Source of the DNA: Pseudomonas fluorescens
GTDB lineage: Bacteria; Pseudomonadota; Gammaproteobacteria; Pseudomonadales; Pseudomonadaceae
Assembly: GCF_000968015.1 (NCBI RefSeq)
Contig: NZ_LACH01000003.1
Location: forward strand, 39,436-103,435
Direction: 5' to 3'
DNA length: 64,000 nucleotides
Every line of letters begins with the position of its first letter. Within the stretch, counting starts at the first letter, position 1. Shown here piece by piece: positions 45,498 to 57,051 of this stretch. The notes beneath the pieces were generated by a model that had not been told where the DNA came from, made no database searches, and was given only the letters and a program-made list of their open reading frames with translations. The translations under genes and the position numbers were made by a program.

Positions 45498-45938
45498 TCA
45501 ACCGTGCCAATAGAACATCGCCTTGGCCAGGATCACGATCAACACCATGTGCCCGAGGATGCTGCGGCGAATCCAGCTGGCGCGGGTCGCGGTCAGTCGT
45601 GCGCTTTTCAGCCAGTACGCCAGCAAAAAGTAATGGCCGATGATGCTCAGGGCCAGGACGATTTTCAGGCTCAGCAACGTGCCAAAACTACTCGCCAGCG
45701 GCTGACTCAACACGCCACGGTGTTGCCACGCCAGGCTGATGCCAGCGCCGTACAACAGCAACACCACGCCATGCAGCACCTTGCGTGAACGTACTGCAAT
45801 CGCTTGATCTGCGGTCGTTTGCGCGGTATCCGCCAACTGCTGGCGGGCGCGGTGCCAAATGACCACCTCGAAAAACAGCGTGCCGATGAAGGCAATCGCT
45901 GTCAGCAAGTGGGTGACCAGTAAAAAGGGATATAACAC
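45498..45938 (-). CDS. CopD-like membrane protein next to nnrS
   Basis: 146 residues, four membrane segments with His at the start of the first (LLVTHLLTAIAFIGTLFFEVVIWH) and in others (KVLHGVVLLLYG; SIIGHYFLLAYW), fitting a CopD/DUF2269-like heme- or copper-binding fold. The start is GTG with GGAGG seven bases upstream. It follows nnrS by 25 bp, so a shared role in NO tolerance is likely but unproven. Confidence 0.7.
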   Translation of the reverse strand: MLYPFLLVTHLLTAIAFIGTLFFEVVIWHRARQQLADTAQTTADQAIAVRSRKVLHGVVLLLYGAGISLAWQHRGVLSQPLASSFGTLLSLKIVLALSIIGHYFLLAYWLKSARLTATRASWIRRSILGHMVLIVILAKAMFYWHG

Positions 45939-45963
45939 CGGCAGCCTCCATCAGTTGACGTGC

Positions 45964-47154
45964 TTAGCCCGGATGACCGTCCACCCGCGCCCGCAGCAGC
46001 ATCGGCCCATAGCGCCAGGCGTACAGCGCAAACGCCAGCGCCCAGCACAGACCGGCCAGCCACAACGCAGGCAGGGGAAAGAACAGGATCAACACGACCC
46101 GGCTCAGACAGGCCAGGTTGAGCAAAATGAACGCCAGGGTCATGCCCGACGGCGGCTCCAGCGCGCGGCCGGTATGCCCCAGGCTGACCCGCGCAATCAT
46201 CGCCAACACCAGGCCGCCCATGGCGCCTATCGTGAGGCAATGCACCGCCAGACTCAGATTGATCGGCACGCCGAAATGCCACAGCGCCATTGCGAGACAC
46301 GCCACTGCCAACCAGGCATACGCCAGGTACAACGACCACAGCAACGGCACACGCCAGAGGGCGCGATCATGCCAGCGAACCAGACGCACCAGATGCCCGG
46401 CGGCCAACACGGCGAACAACAGGCCGACCCAAAGAGTGGGGTCAAGTGCAGGTCCGGCGGCATACAACAACGCCACCAGCGGCGAGCCAATCAGCAGCAG
46501 CCAGTCCAGCCAAGGCCAAGGGGTAACGCCTTCGACCTTGCCGAGTCCGCGCTGGATGAAGAACGGAATGACGCGCCCGCCGATCAACCCCATCATCGCC
46601 GCCACCAGCCAGAGGCCGGTCAGCACACCTTGGCGCTGCCAGCCTTCATGACCTTCAACCAGGCCGTACAGAGACAACCCGTCGGCCGCCGCTAACAACA
46701 ACAGCACCACCGCAATCGGGTAGTTACGTGTCTGCCGCACCTTCCACAAGGTGAAGCCCATGAGCGCGGCCACCGCCAGCGGGAATGCCAATTCCAGCAC
46801 CGCGAGCACCGGCCACGGCGCATTGACCAGCCAGGCCATGCGCGCCAATAACCACAGCAACGCCAGCGCGGCCAAGGGTCGACCGCTGAGGCCGGGGCGA
46901 CCGGTCCAGGTCTGCACTGCCGTCAGCAGAAAGCCCGCAATGATCGCCAAGCCGAACCCGAACAACAGTTCGTGTCGATGCCAGCCCAGCCAGCCACCGG
47001 CCGGCTGCCAGCCGGAAAGCGCACCACTGAAGGCGGCCAGCCAGAGCGGAATGACCAGCACTGCCAACAGGCAACCGGCGAGGAAAAATGGCCGAAAGGC
47101 CAAACGTAACAGCGGCGCGATGGCCATCGCTTTACGGCGGTCGAGCACTTGCAT
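45964..47154 (-). CDS. nnrS: NnrS, heme- and copper-containing NO-tolerance membrane protein
   Basis: 396 residues, 12 hydrophobic segments. Start at 47154 with AAGGAG seven bases before. Characteristic blocks are LRLAFRPFFLAG, WHRHELLFGFGLAIIAGFLL and HCLTIGAMGGLVLAMIARVSLGHTGR. Protects cells from NO-linked damage to iron pools and is usual near nor genes. Confidence 0.92.
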   Translation of the reverse strand: MQVLDRRKAMAIAPLLRLAFRPFFLAGCLLAVLVIPLWLAAFSGALSGWQPAGGWLGWHRHELLFGFGLAIIAGFLLTAVQTWTGRPGLSGRPLAALALLWLLARMAWLVNAPWPVLAVLELAFPLAVAALMGFTLWKVRQTRNYPIAVVLLLLAAADGLSLYGLVEGHEGWQRQGVLTGLWLVAAMMGLIGGRVIPFFIQRGLGKVEGVTPWPWLDWLLLIGSPLVALLYAAGPALDPTLWVGLLFAVLAAGHLVRLVRWHDRALWRVPLLWSLYLAYAWLAVACLAMALWHFGVPINLSLAVHCLTIGAMGGLVLAMIARVSLGHTGRALEPPSGMTLAFILLNLACLSRVVLILFFPLPALWLAGLCWALAFALYAWRYGPMLLRARVDGHPG

Positions 47155-47250
47155 AAAGCCACTCCTTTACCTTGCTGCTGACCTGACGCTAACCCGCACG
47201 CGTCGAAGTAAGTCCGGGGGCAATGATCGGGTATTGGCGATCAATTGCCT

Positions 47251-47264
47251 TTGTCGCAGATCAA
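47251..47264 (-). promoter_or_regulatory. Candidate DNR box before nnrS
   Basis: TTGTCGCAGATCAA, two changes from TTGAT-N4-ATCAA, ~97 bp before the start of nnrS. Confidence 0.4.
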
Positions 47265-47324
47265 GTGTGCAAGGGGCGTGCCCTGAAGCTTTCTCGTATT
47301 CCTGTGGCGAGGGAGTTTTCCCTT

Positions 47325-47412
47325 GTGGGAGCGAGCCTGCTCGCGATAGCGGCGGGTCAGCCGACATTGATGCTGAATGTACCGCCGTCATCGCGAGCAG
47401 GCTCACTCCTAC
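47325..47412. repeat. REPIN, GTGGGAGCGAGC family, copy 3
   Basis: TTGTGGGAGCGAGCCTGCTC with its inverse ~45 bp later. A half unit of the TGGCGAG family (47301-47322) adjoins it, so this is a mosaic. Between divergent nnrS and the NorR-driven unit. Confidence 0.85.
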
Positions 47413-47429
47413 AAGGGTGATCGGCTCAG

Positions 47430-47486
47430 GGTTGAAATGACCATTTAATGGTCATTACAACCCTAATCCTCATGGTCGTTTTTACC
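47430..47486 (+). promoter_or_regulatory. Second set of three NorR sites, upstream of dnr
   Basis: GGT-N7-ACC at 47430-47442, 47450-47462 and 47474-47486. The layout (three sites in 57 bp) equals that before dnrN. Confidence 0.8.
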
Positions 47487-47526
47487 CTCTCATCTGACAG
47501 CCCCAATAAACAAGGGTCTCCAGGCA

Positions 47527-47542
47527 TGGCCCGCGTCTTGCT
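47527..47542 (+). promoter_or_regulatory. Sigma54 (-24/-12) promoter of the mini-ORF-dnr unit
   Basis: TGGCCCGCGTCTTGCT: GG and GC 10 bp apart, 41 bp beyond the last NorR site and 55 bp before the 29-codon ORF. Confidence 0.8.
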
Positions 47543-47596
47543 CAAGCTTTCAGCAATCAAAGAAACCTTGATCCTTCTCGATCCCCAGGAGTCGTC

Positions 47597-47686
47597 ATGA
47601 AAAAAGTCATCCAGCCACTGGCCTGGTTTGTGGTGTTGACCTCGGTTCTGGCGTTGGCCAGCGGCGTCTCGCTAGGCCTCGTTTGA
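47597..47686 (+). CDS. 29-residue membrane peptide under NorR control
   Basis: ATG at 47597 with CAGGAG six bases before. The peptide begins MKKVIQPLAWFV, is basic at the N-terminus and hydrophobic to the end, so it should be a single-pass inner membrane peptide. It lies between a NorR/sigma54 promoter and dnr, 41 bp before the latter. It could be a working small protein, for example one acting on NorCB or NnrS, or a leader that sets dnr translation. No family recognised. Confidence 0.6.
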   Translation: MKKVIQPLAWFVVLTSVLALASGVSLGLV

Positions 47687-47727
47687 CTTGATTGCCATCC
47701 CCTCCTCAATCCTCAGGATGAATTCTT

Positions 47728-48411
47728 ATGGTGCTTCATCGCGTCCATCACCAGATTCTGCGCAGTCATCACTTGTTCGAGCCGTTGAACGAAGAACAGC
47801 TGGATGAATTGATGAGTACCAGCCACTTGCTGAGCATCGACAAAGGCGAACCGCTGTTCCGCCAGGGTGAGCCGGCAGACTCGTTTTATTTCATCATTGC
47901 CGGTGCGGTTAAGATCTACCGACTGACACCCGATGGGCAGGAGAAAGTGTTCGAGGTGATCAGCGATCGGCAAACCTTCGCCGAGGCGATGATGCTGATG
48001 GACACCCCGAACTACGTGGCCTCGGCCGAAGCGATCTGCCCCACCCAGCTCTACCGGTTATCCAACAACACCTACATGCGCCTGCTGCAGAGCAATAGCC
48101 GACTGACCTTTGCCCTGCTGGGCAAGCTCTGCGTTCGCCTGCATCAACGGGTCAACGAAATCGAAACCCTGTCCCTGAAAAACGCCACCCACCGGGTCGT
48201 GCGCTATTTGCTGACGCAACTGGTGCGCCAGCAAACCGTTGACAGCCAATTCGAGCTGCCGATGGCCAAGCAACTGATTGCCGGGCATCTGTCGATCCAG
48301 CCGGAAACCTTTTCGCGGATCATCCGTCGCCTGATCGATGAAAAAATCATCACCCAGGACGGTCGCCAGATCGCCATTCTCGATCGTCTGCGCCTGGAAC
48401 AGTTCGAGTGA
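47728..48411 (+). CDS. dnr: Denitrification regulator DNR (CRP/FNR family, NO-sensing)
   Basis: 227 residues, very like P. aeruginosa DNR from end to end (HHLFEPLN, FRQGEPADSFYF, TFAEAMMLMDTPNYVA, IETLSLKNATHRVVRYLL, GHLSIQPETFSRI). It lacks cluster cysteines; heme and NO are the signal in the family. It should bind the TTGAT-N4-ATCAA boxes before norC, nirS and narK1. Here its promoter is of NorR/sigma54 type. The dnrP-like gene follows at once. Confidence 0.95.
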   Translation: MVLHRVHHQILRSHHLFEPLNEEQLDELMSTSHLLSIDKGEPLFRQGEPADSFYFIIAGAVKIYRLTPDGQEKVFEVISDRQTFAEAMMLMDTPNYVASAEAICPTQLYRLSNNTYMRLLQSNSRLTFALLGKLCVRLHQRVNEIETLSLKNATHRVVRYLLTQLVRQQTVDSQFELPMAKQLIAGHLSIQPETFSRIIRRLIDEKIITQDGRQIAILDRLRLEQFE

Positions 48412-48416
48412 AAGCC

Positions 48417-48605
48417 ATGCCCGTCTGTTTGTATTGCCAACACGTAAACCCTGCGCAAGAAACCGAGTGCCGCCAATGCGGCATGCCCCTGCCGGCATTC
48501 GCCGCACAGGCGGGGGAACGCCGGCTGCGCCGATTCATGTGGTTCTGCATCGGCCTGACGATTTTCTGCGTGACGATGTTTTTCTGGTTGCCGCGCAGCA
48601 TCTGA
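48417..48605 (+). CDS. dnrP: DnrP-like zinc-ribbon membrane protein
   Basis: 62 residues. An N-terminal zinc ribbon (CLYCQHVNPAQETECRQCG, four Cys) is followed by a single membrane segment (FMWFCIGLTIFCVTMFFWL). Such small proteins are called DnrP in P. stutzeri. A GTG three codons upstream overlapping the dnr stop is an alternative start. Cotranscribed with dnr; role unknown. Confidence 0.7.
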   Translation: MPVCLYCQHVNPAQETECRQCGMPLPAFAAQAGERRLRRFMWFCIGLTIFCVTMFFWLPRSI

Positions 48606-48621
48606 TCCCCATACATCTCCC

Positions 48622-48769
48622 CTGTAGCAGTTGCCGAGCCTGCGAGGCTGCGTTCGGCTGCGCAGCAGTCGTAAATCCTGAACCCGCGTTTTAACTGATA
48701 CACCGCAGTGAATGGTTTTGCGACTGCTGCGCAGCCGAACGCAGCCTCGCAGGCTCGCCAGCTGCTACA
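48622..48769. repeat. Long REP-type element, GTAGCAGCTG family, copy 1
   Basis: Inverted ends CTGTAGCAGTTGCCGAGCCT and its complement GAGGCTCG-type end, with inner GGCTGCGTTCGGCTGCGCAG arms. ~147 bp between convergent dnrP-like and norD genes. A sister copy lies between nirH and nirJ. Confidence 0.85.
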
Positions 48770-48798
48770 AGGACGCAAGCGACAACAGACCGTGTTTA

Positions 48799-50640
48799 TC
48801 AAGGCTGAGTCAGCTGCCGATACAACTGCGGCAAGCGCAGGGGTAATTGCTCGGGCTGGCGGATCAAGGTGTAGCCATTGGCGCCGAACATGTAAGGCAG
48901 GTAATCCCCGGCCTCGCGGTCAATCGTGATACAGAACGGCGTCAACCCCTGACGCCGTGCCTCCAGCACCGCCTCGCGGGTGTCTTCAACACCGTAGCGG
49001 CCCTCATACAGATCCAGATCATTCGGCTTGCCATCCGTCAGCAGCAGCAACAGTTTGCTGCGGCGTTTGCTCTTGCCCAGCAGTTGGGTGGCGTGGCGAA
49101 TGGCGGCGCCCATGCGCGTGTAATAACCCGGTTTGAGCCCTTGAATGCGACCGCGGGTGTTGTCGTCATAGCGCTGGGTGAAGGACTTGAGTTCCTGCAT
49201 CCGCACTTGATGACGACGCAGCGAGGAAAACCCGTACAGGGCGAAATCATCACCCAGCACCGACAAGGTTTCGCCGAACAGCAGCAGGCTGTCGCGGATC
49301 ACATCAATCACCCGGTGCTCATCGTTTAAATGCGCGTCGGTGGACATCGACACGTCGGCCAGCAACAGGCACGCCAGGTCGCGCCGCGTCTGCCGTTGCT
49401 CCATGAACAGACCGCGTTCCGCACACTGGCCATGCTCGCGTTCGACGTGAAAATCCAGCCAGGCCTGCATGTCCAGTTCAGACCCTTGAGGTTGCTGGCG
49501 TAACCATTGGCGGTCATTGCGCAGGTGCTCGAACTGGCGGCGCAGGCGGTGCGCCGAGGCCTTCAGCCGTGGCGGCAGTGGCTGCGCTTCACAATCGCGG
49601 GGCACCATCATTTGCAGATTGACGAAGCTGTCCTGCATTTGCTGTTTGCGATAGTCCCACTCCGGCAACTTGATGCCTTCGCCCAGGGGAATATCGTCGA
49701 CATCGGCCGGTGGCAAATCCAGGTGCAGCTTGAGGCCGCCGCCCTTGCGCAGACGGGTGCGCGACAAACTCAACTCGTCCAGGTCTTCGGCGACTCTGGC
49801 CGCGTCAGGGTTTTCGCTGTCGTCTGACCAGCGATCCAGGTCAACGTGTTCGGTCCAGCTGAACAGGTTTTCCAGGCGCACGATTAACAACCCGCCGTCG
49901 CGGGTGCCTTCATCGATCCGCTTGGCGCGTTTGCTTCCACCTTTCTGCTCACCGGGCGGGGTCGTCAGTGACTCTTCCGACTCGTCACCGAGGTCGGCCG
50001 CCTGCGGGCTTGCAAGGTTTTGCGGCGGGTACAACCACAGCGGGAGCGGCCAGGCGGCCCGTTCGCTGCGGGGAAAATGTTCGACGCTGCCGGGCTCGCG
50101 CAACGCCTGACATAACGCGCGCTCCAGGGCCGCTTCGCCGGTATTCAATGTTGCCGGATCCGGGCGAAGTTGCAGATGAGCATCCACCAAACGTTTGTAC
50201 CGGGCACGCAACGCGGGATAGCGCCGCAACAGCTGTTGCGTCCAGCGTTGATTGTCCCGTCCCCAGTGCCGCATCTGGCCGGCCTGGGCCGCCAGCAACG
50301 CGAGCCAACGATAGAGTTCCTCGTTCAGCGCGACTTCAGGAAACACCGCAAGGCTCGATGGCAGACGAAGGTTGGTCTCGTCGCACCACGCCAAGGGCAC
50401 TTGTTTGCAGGTGCCGGCGATCTGCTGCAACACGTTGCGTCGCAACAGCAGATCGCGGTCGCTGGCCGCTTCCACGCCGACGCCATTGGCGCCGCCCATG
50501 GCGCGAAACAACAACGCCAGCGGTCGCTGCTGGTGGATCAGTTCGACCCGAGCCTCGGGAAAGTCCGGGCTGGCGCGCCGGGTGATAAAGCGATGCCAGA
50601 CACTGCCGACCCACTCTTCCAGTTCGACGGTAAAGGCCAT
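48799..50640 (-). CDS. norD: NorD, NO reductase maturation factor (VWA protein)
   Basis: 613 residues. The C-terminal von Willebrand A domain has the MIDAS start LLADVSMSTDA and later LLLLTDGKPND; here the motif is D-x-S-x-S. The first 380 residues are the NorD/CoxE-like part with an acidic middle. Works with the NirQ/NorQ ATPase to activate NorCB, probably by inserting the non-heme iron. Confidence 0.93.
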   Translation of the reverse strand: MAFTVELEEWVGSVWHRFITRRASPDFPEARVELIHQQRPLALLFRAMGGANGVGVEAASDRDLLLRRNVLQQIAGTCKQVPLAWCDETNLRLPSSLAVFPEVALNEELYRWLALLAAQAGQMRHWGRDNQRWTQQLLRRYPALRARYKRLVDAHLQLRPDPATLNTGEAALERALCQALREPGSVEHFPRSERAAWPLPLWLYPPQNLASPQAADLGDESEESLTTPPGEQKGGSKRAKRIDEGTRDGGLLIVRLENLFSWTEHVDLDRWSDDSENPDAARVAEDLDELSLSRTRLRKGGGLKLHLDLPPADVDDIPLGEGIKLPEWDYRKQQMQDSFVNLQMMVPRDCEAQPLPPRLKASAHRLRRQFEHLRNDRQWLRQQPQGSELDMQAWLDFHVEREHGQCAERGLFMEQRQTRRDLACLLLADVSMSTDAHLNDEHRVIDVIRDSLLLFGETLSVLGDDFALYGFSSLRRHQVRMQELKSFTQRYDDNTRGRIQGLKPGYYTRMGAAIRHATQLLGKSKRRSKLLLLLTDGKPNDLDLYEGRYGVEDTREAVLEARRQGLTPFCITIDREAGDYLPYMFGANGYTLIRQPEQLPLRLPQLYRQLTQP

Positions 50641-50669
50641 GGTTTTTTTCCTCTGAAAACCAATGTGAA

Positions 50670-50694
50670 ACGGCCCGCTGTACCAGCCGGGCCG
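50670..50694 (-). other. Hairpin between norB and norD
   Basis: ACGGCCCG and CGGGCCGT arms around a 10-nt loop, no strong T run. Sits in the 77 bp gap, so it may protect the norCB part of the message or lower norD expression. Confidence 0.5.
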
Positions 50695-50717
50695 TCCTCC
50701 TTCAGATTGTTATTGAC

Positions 50718-52151
<1,434 letters not shown>

Positions 52152-52592
52152 TTAGCCCTCCTTGTTTGGCGGCCAGCCATTGGTGTTGATTTTCGAGCTC
52201 CATTTGAGGAACTCGGCGATGTCATCCACCTCCTGGTCACTCAACTTGAACTGAGGCATCGCGCGACGGCCCGGTACGCCCAGTGGCTGCATTTTCATCC
52301 AGGCATGCAGGAAGGGTTTGAAGCCCGCCTCCCCGCCGCGCCGCTGGAACACGTTGCCCAACTCAGGCGCGAAGTAGGCGCCCTCGCCCAACAGCGTGTG
52401 GCAGCCGATGCAATTGTTTTGCTCCCAGACCAACTTGCCGCGCACCACTGATTCGGTTAGCTGCGCTTCATTGCTGCGCTCTGGAAAGGTCTGTTCCGTG
52501 TGATAGGTCAAAGCCAGGAATATCAGGAAGAAGAAGATGCTTCCCCCGAAGTAGATGTTCCTGGCCATGCCTTTGGTGAAGGTGTCTGACAT
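52152..52592 (-). CDS. norC: Nitric oxide reductase cytochrome c subunit
   Basis: 146 residues from the ATG at 52592. One N-terminal membrane anchor (NIYFGGSIFFFLIFLALTY), then heme c site CIGCH and distal Met in RRAMPQF. Feeds electrons to NorB. A perfect DNR box lies ~58 bp upstream. Confidence 0.97.
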   Translation of the reverse strand: MSDTFTKGMARNIYFGGSIFFFLIFLALTYHTEQTFPERSNEAQLTESVVRGKLVWEQNNCIGCHTLLGEGAYFAPELGNVFQRRGGEAGFKPFLHAWMKMQPLGVPGRRAMPQFKLSDQEVDDIAEFLKWSSKINTNGWPPNKEG

Positions 52593-52649
52593 GGTCGCTT
52601 CCTCTTTGCTAGGCCCGTCCATCATAGGAAGCGAAGGGTCGAAACCTGC

Positions 52650-52663
52650 TTGATGGCGATCAA
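52650..52663 (-). promoter_or_regulatory. Perfect DNR/ANR box before norC
   Basis: TTGATGGCGATCAA, matching TTGAT-N4-ATCAA without change. Confidence 0.85.
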
Positions 52664-52716
52664 GAAAGGCAGATGGTTATGGTCGGGTATAGATCGTATG
52701 GCTGACAGAGATCGAA

Positions 52717-52806
52717 TGTGGGAGCGAGCTTGCTCGCGATAGCGGTCTGACAGTCAACGAAGATGTTGAATGTTATGGCCCCATCGCGAGCAAGCTCGCT
52801 CCCACA
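52717..52806. repeat. REPIN, GTGGGAGCGAGCTTGCTCGC family, copy 4
   Basis: Inverted REP pair with ~46 bp between; separates norF from the norC promoter. Confidence 0.9.
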
Positions 52807-52838
52807 TTCGAGTTGTGCTGTTTTACAGATCGTATTCC

Positions 52839-53096
52839 TTAACGGAACAAAACCAGCGTCAGCCCCACAACGGTCGCCACCACCAGCGCCCAGCTCAACA
52901 TCAAGCGGCGCCACAGTCGCGGTGCGTGGCGCATCTCCATGAAGCCGTCGGTGATCAGCCACGCCTTGCCGACTGCCACCAGCAAAATGGCAATCGACAG
53001 CAACCACGTCACCCCGGCCTGGGCCAGCACCACAGTGCAGATGCTTAACGTCGCGAGCGCCGCCCAACAGACGAGCAAAACCCTGGAAACAGTCAT
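52839..53096 (-). CDS. norF: NorF-like membrane protein (oxidase subunit IV type)
   Basis: 85 residues with three hydrophobic segments; LVAVGKAWLITDGFMEMRHAP is the typical centre of this family. Small accessory protein for NO or nitrite reductase activity. Follows norE by 10 bp, in the place of P. aeruginosa PA0522 (nirP). Confidence 0.8.
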   Translation of the reverse strand: MTVSRVLLVCWAALATLSICTVVLAQAGVTWLLSIAILLVAVGKAWLITDGFMEMRHAPRLWRRLMLSWALVVATVVGLTLVLFR

Positions 53097-53106
53097 GAGA
53101 ACCTCG

Positions 53107-53694
53107 TCAACTCAGCACGTAGACCAGCGGAAACAGCATGACCCAGATCAGATCGACCATGTGCCAATACAACACGCCGGATTCAAACCCGCTGCACGTA
53201 TTGGCGTCGTACAGGCCACGGCGACAGCGCTCGGCCAGCCACCCGAGAATGACCATGCCGAGCACTACGTGGAGAAAATGAAAACCGGTGAGAATCCAGT
53301 ACAACGTGAAAAACGTGTTGTGCTCCATGCCCAGCCCCGAGGCCAGCAAGTGCCGGTATTCCGTGAGTTTCAGCACCACGTAGACACTGGCGGCGAGCAA
53401 CGCCATCAGCAGGAAGACGGCGCCGTGGCGGGATCGTGAGCGCCTGACGTGCTCCTGCGCCAGCGCGGCGAACAGCCCCGCGGTGAGCAGGCTCAGGGTC
53501 ATCGCCAACCCGGTGGAGGTGTTCAGCAACAGACGGCTTTCACTGAACATCTGCGGCTTGAGCGCCTGGGTCACGGCGAATGTCAGGATCAGGATGGCGA
53601 ACACCGACAGCTCGGCCAGAATGAAAAACCACATCGCCAGATCGCCCGGCAAGTGACGGCGCGAGACGCCCGTGGACTCAGCCGAAGTGGACAT
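53107..53694 (-). CDS. norE: NorE-like membrane protein (oxidase subunit III type)
   Basis: 195 residues, five membrane segments with PGDLAMWFFILAELSVFAI at the start and YWILTGFHFLHVVLGM and YWHMVDLIWVMLFPLVY near the end, as in heme-copper oxidase subunit III. Supports full NO reductase activity. Its ATG overlaps the nirQ end by 17 bp. Called nirO in P. aeruginosa. Confidence 0.88.
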   Translation of the reverse strand: MSTSAESTGVSRRHLPGDLAMWFFILAELSVFAILILTFAVTQALKPQMFSESRLLLNTSTGLAMTLSLLTAGLFAALAQEHVRRSRSRHGAVFLLMALLAASVYVVLKLTEYRHLLASGLGMEHNTFFTLYWILTGFHFLHVVLGMVILGWLAERCRRGLYDANTCSGFESGVLYWHMVDLIWVMLFPLVYVLS

Positions 53695-54481
53695 CAACCA
53701 CGTCCATCAGCGCGGCAACGGTCAGTGGATCGTCGCTCAGCGGCTCGGCCAGGCAGGCCATGCAGGCCTCACGCGGGCTCATGCCGGAGCCGATCATCCG
53801 CGCGGTAAAAATCAGCAGTCGCGTTGAGGCGACCTCCTCCAGATCATGTTGATCGAGCCGGCGCAGCGCCTGGCCCAGCCGCACCACTTGCGCCGCCAGC
53901 GCGCTGTCCACCTGAGCCTCCCGGGCAACGATGCGTTCCTCATCGGCCACCGGCGGATAGCCGAAGCGCATCGCGACAAAGCGTTGGCGGGTGCTGGGTT
54001 TCATGCCCTTGAGCAGGTTCTGGTAGCCGGGGTTGTAAGACACCACGAGCATGAAGGACGGCGGTGCCTTCAGCACTTCGCCGGTGCGTTCCAGGAACAA
54101 CTCCCGACGATCATCGGCCAGTGGATGCAACACCACCACGGTGTCCTGACGCGCCTCGACCACTTCGTCGAGGTAACAGATGCCGCCTTCACGCACCGCG
54201 CGGGTCAGCGGCCCGTCCTGCCACCAGGTGCCCTGGGCACCGATCAGGTGACGGCCGATCAGGTCGGCCGCGCTCAAGTCGTCATGGCAAGCCACGGTGT
54301 ACAGCGGCAGCTTCAGCCGATGGGCCATGTGCTGGACAAAACGGGTCTTGCCGCACCCCGTCGGGCCCTTGATCAGCACCGGCATGCCGTGTCGCCAGGC
54401 TTGTTCGAACAGCGCTTCCTCATTATTCAGCGGTTGGTAGAAGGGTTCGATCGGGTGTTCGCAAGACTGGGTACGGTCCAT
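53678..54481 (-). CDS. nirQ: NirQ/NorQ MoxR-type AAA+ ATPase
   Basis: 267 residues. Walker A GPTGCGKT (residues ~39-46), Walker B ICYLDEV, sensor region LVVSYNPGYQ and the C-terminal NorQ lid. Works with NorD to activate NO reductase and perhaps NirS. Transcribed away from nirS; the 200 bp between them holds a shared DNR box. Confidence 0.95.
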   Translation of the reverse strand: MDRTQSCEHPIEPFYQPLNNEEALFEQAWRHGMPVLIKGPTGCGKTRFVQHMAHRLKLPLYTVACHDDLSAADLIGRHLIGAQGTWWQDGPLTRAVREGGICYLDEVVEARQDTVVVLHPLADDRRELFLERTGEVLKAPPSFMLVVSYNPGYQNLLKGMKPSTRQRFVAMRFGYPPVADEERIVAREAQVDSALAAQVVRLGQALRRLDQHDLEEVASTRLLIFTARMIGSGMSPREACMACLAEPLSDDPLTVAALMDVVDVHFG

Positions 54482-54562
54482 GGGGTGCCTGTTCCAAAAG
54501 CGGATTCAAGGAACACGCTACGGGCCCCTGCGACAACCTGGCAAGTGAGATGGCCGGCAAAC

Positions 54563-54576
54563 TTGATCGTCGTCAA
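54563..54576. promoter_or_regulatory. DNR box between nirQ and nirS
   Basis: TTGATCGTCGTCAA, one base from consensus, 104 bp before nirS and 81 bp before nirQ. A single site may serve both directions. Confidence 0.8.
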
Positions 54577-54602
54577 GCGAACATTGGCCTGCTCGGGCAT
54601 AG

Positions 54603-56369
<1,767 letters not shown>

Positions 56370-56393
56370 GCTCCATCAATGCAAGGAAACACC

Positions 56394-56708
56394 ATGAAAA
56401 TTACTCTGTTCTCACTGTTTGCCCTGACCGCTGCGCTGAGTGTGCAGCCGGCCATGGCCCAAGACGCGCTGGAGCTGTTCAAGAGCAAACCCTGCGCAGC
56501 CTGCCACTCCATCGATACCAAGATTGTCGGCCCGGCGCTCAAGGATGTAGCGGCCAAGAACTCTGGCGTACCCGGGGCCGTGGACACCCTGGCCGGCCAC
56601 ATCAAGAACGGCACACAAGGCAACTGGGGCCCGATGCCAATGCCGGCAAACCCGGTGACTGAAGAAGAAGCAAAAATTCTCGCGACCTGGGTACTGACAC
56701 TCAAATAA
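56394..56708 (+). CDS. nirM: Cytochrome c551
   Basis: 104 residues from the ATG at 56394 (AAGGAA before it). Signal peptide ending AMA, heme site CAACH, and axial Met in [11 protein letters not shown]. Donates electrons to NirS. Confidence 0.95.
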   Translation: MKITLFSLFALTAALSVQPAMAQDALELFKSKPCAACHSIDTKIVGPALKDVAAKNSGVPGAVDTLAGHIKNGTQGNWGPMPMPANPVTEEEAKILATWVLTLK

Positions 56709-56724
56709 CCGCCTGGAGGGCGCC

Positions 56725-57051
56725 ATGATGGTTTATCGACACGCTGTGATTCTGGCGGCCCTCCTCCTCATTTGCGCAACCGCGGTTGCCGCGCCTGACG
56801 CCCCGCGTCAGGCGCAACTCGAACACCTACTGACCCAGGACTGCGGCGCCTGCCATGGGCTGCACCTGACCGGCGGGCTGGGGCCCGAACTGACGCGCGC
56901 AGCGCTGGCCGGCAAGTCACGGGACAGCCTGATTGCCACCGTCACCCAAGGCCGGCCCGACACCGCGATGCCCGGTTGGGCCCCGTTGCTCAGCCCCGAC
57001 GACATCCATTGGCTGGTCGATCTTCTTCTCCAGGGATATCCCGCACCATGA
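56725..57051 (+). CDS. nirC: Cytochrome c55x
   Basis: 108 residues, signal peptide, heme site CGACH and Met in DTAMPGWAP. Electron donor used in heme d1 making or to NirS. Overlaps nirF by ATGA. Confidence 0.93.
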   Translation: MMVYRHAVILAALLLICATAVAAPDAPRQAQLEHLLTQDCGACHGLHLTGGLGPELTRAALAGKSRDSLIATVTQGRPDTAMPGWAPLLSPDDIHWLVDLLLQGYPAP

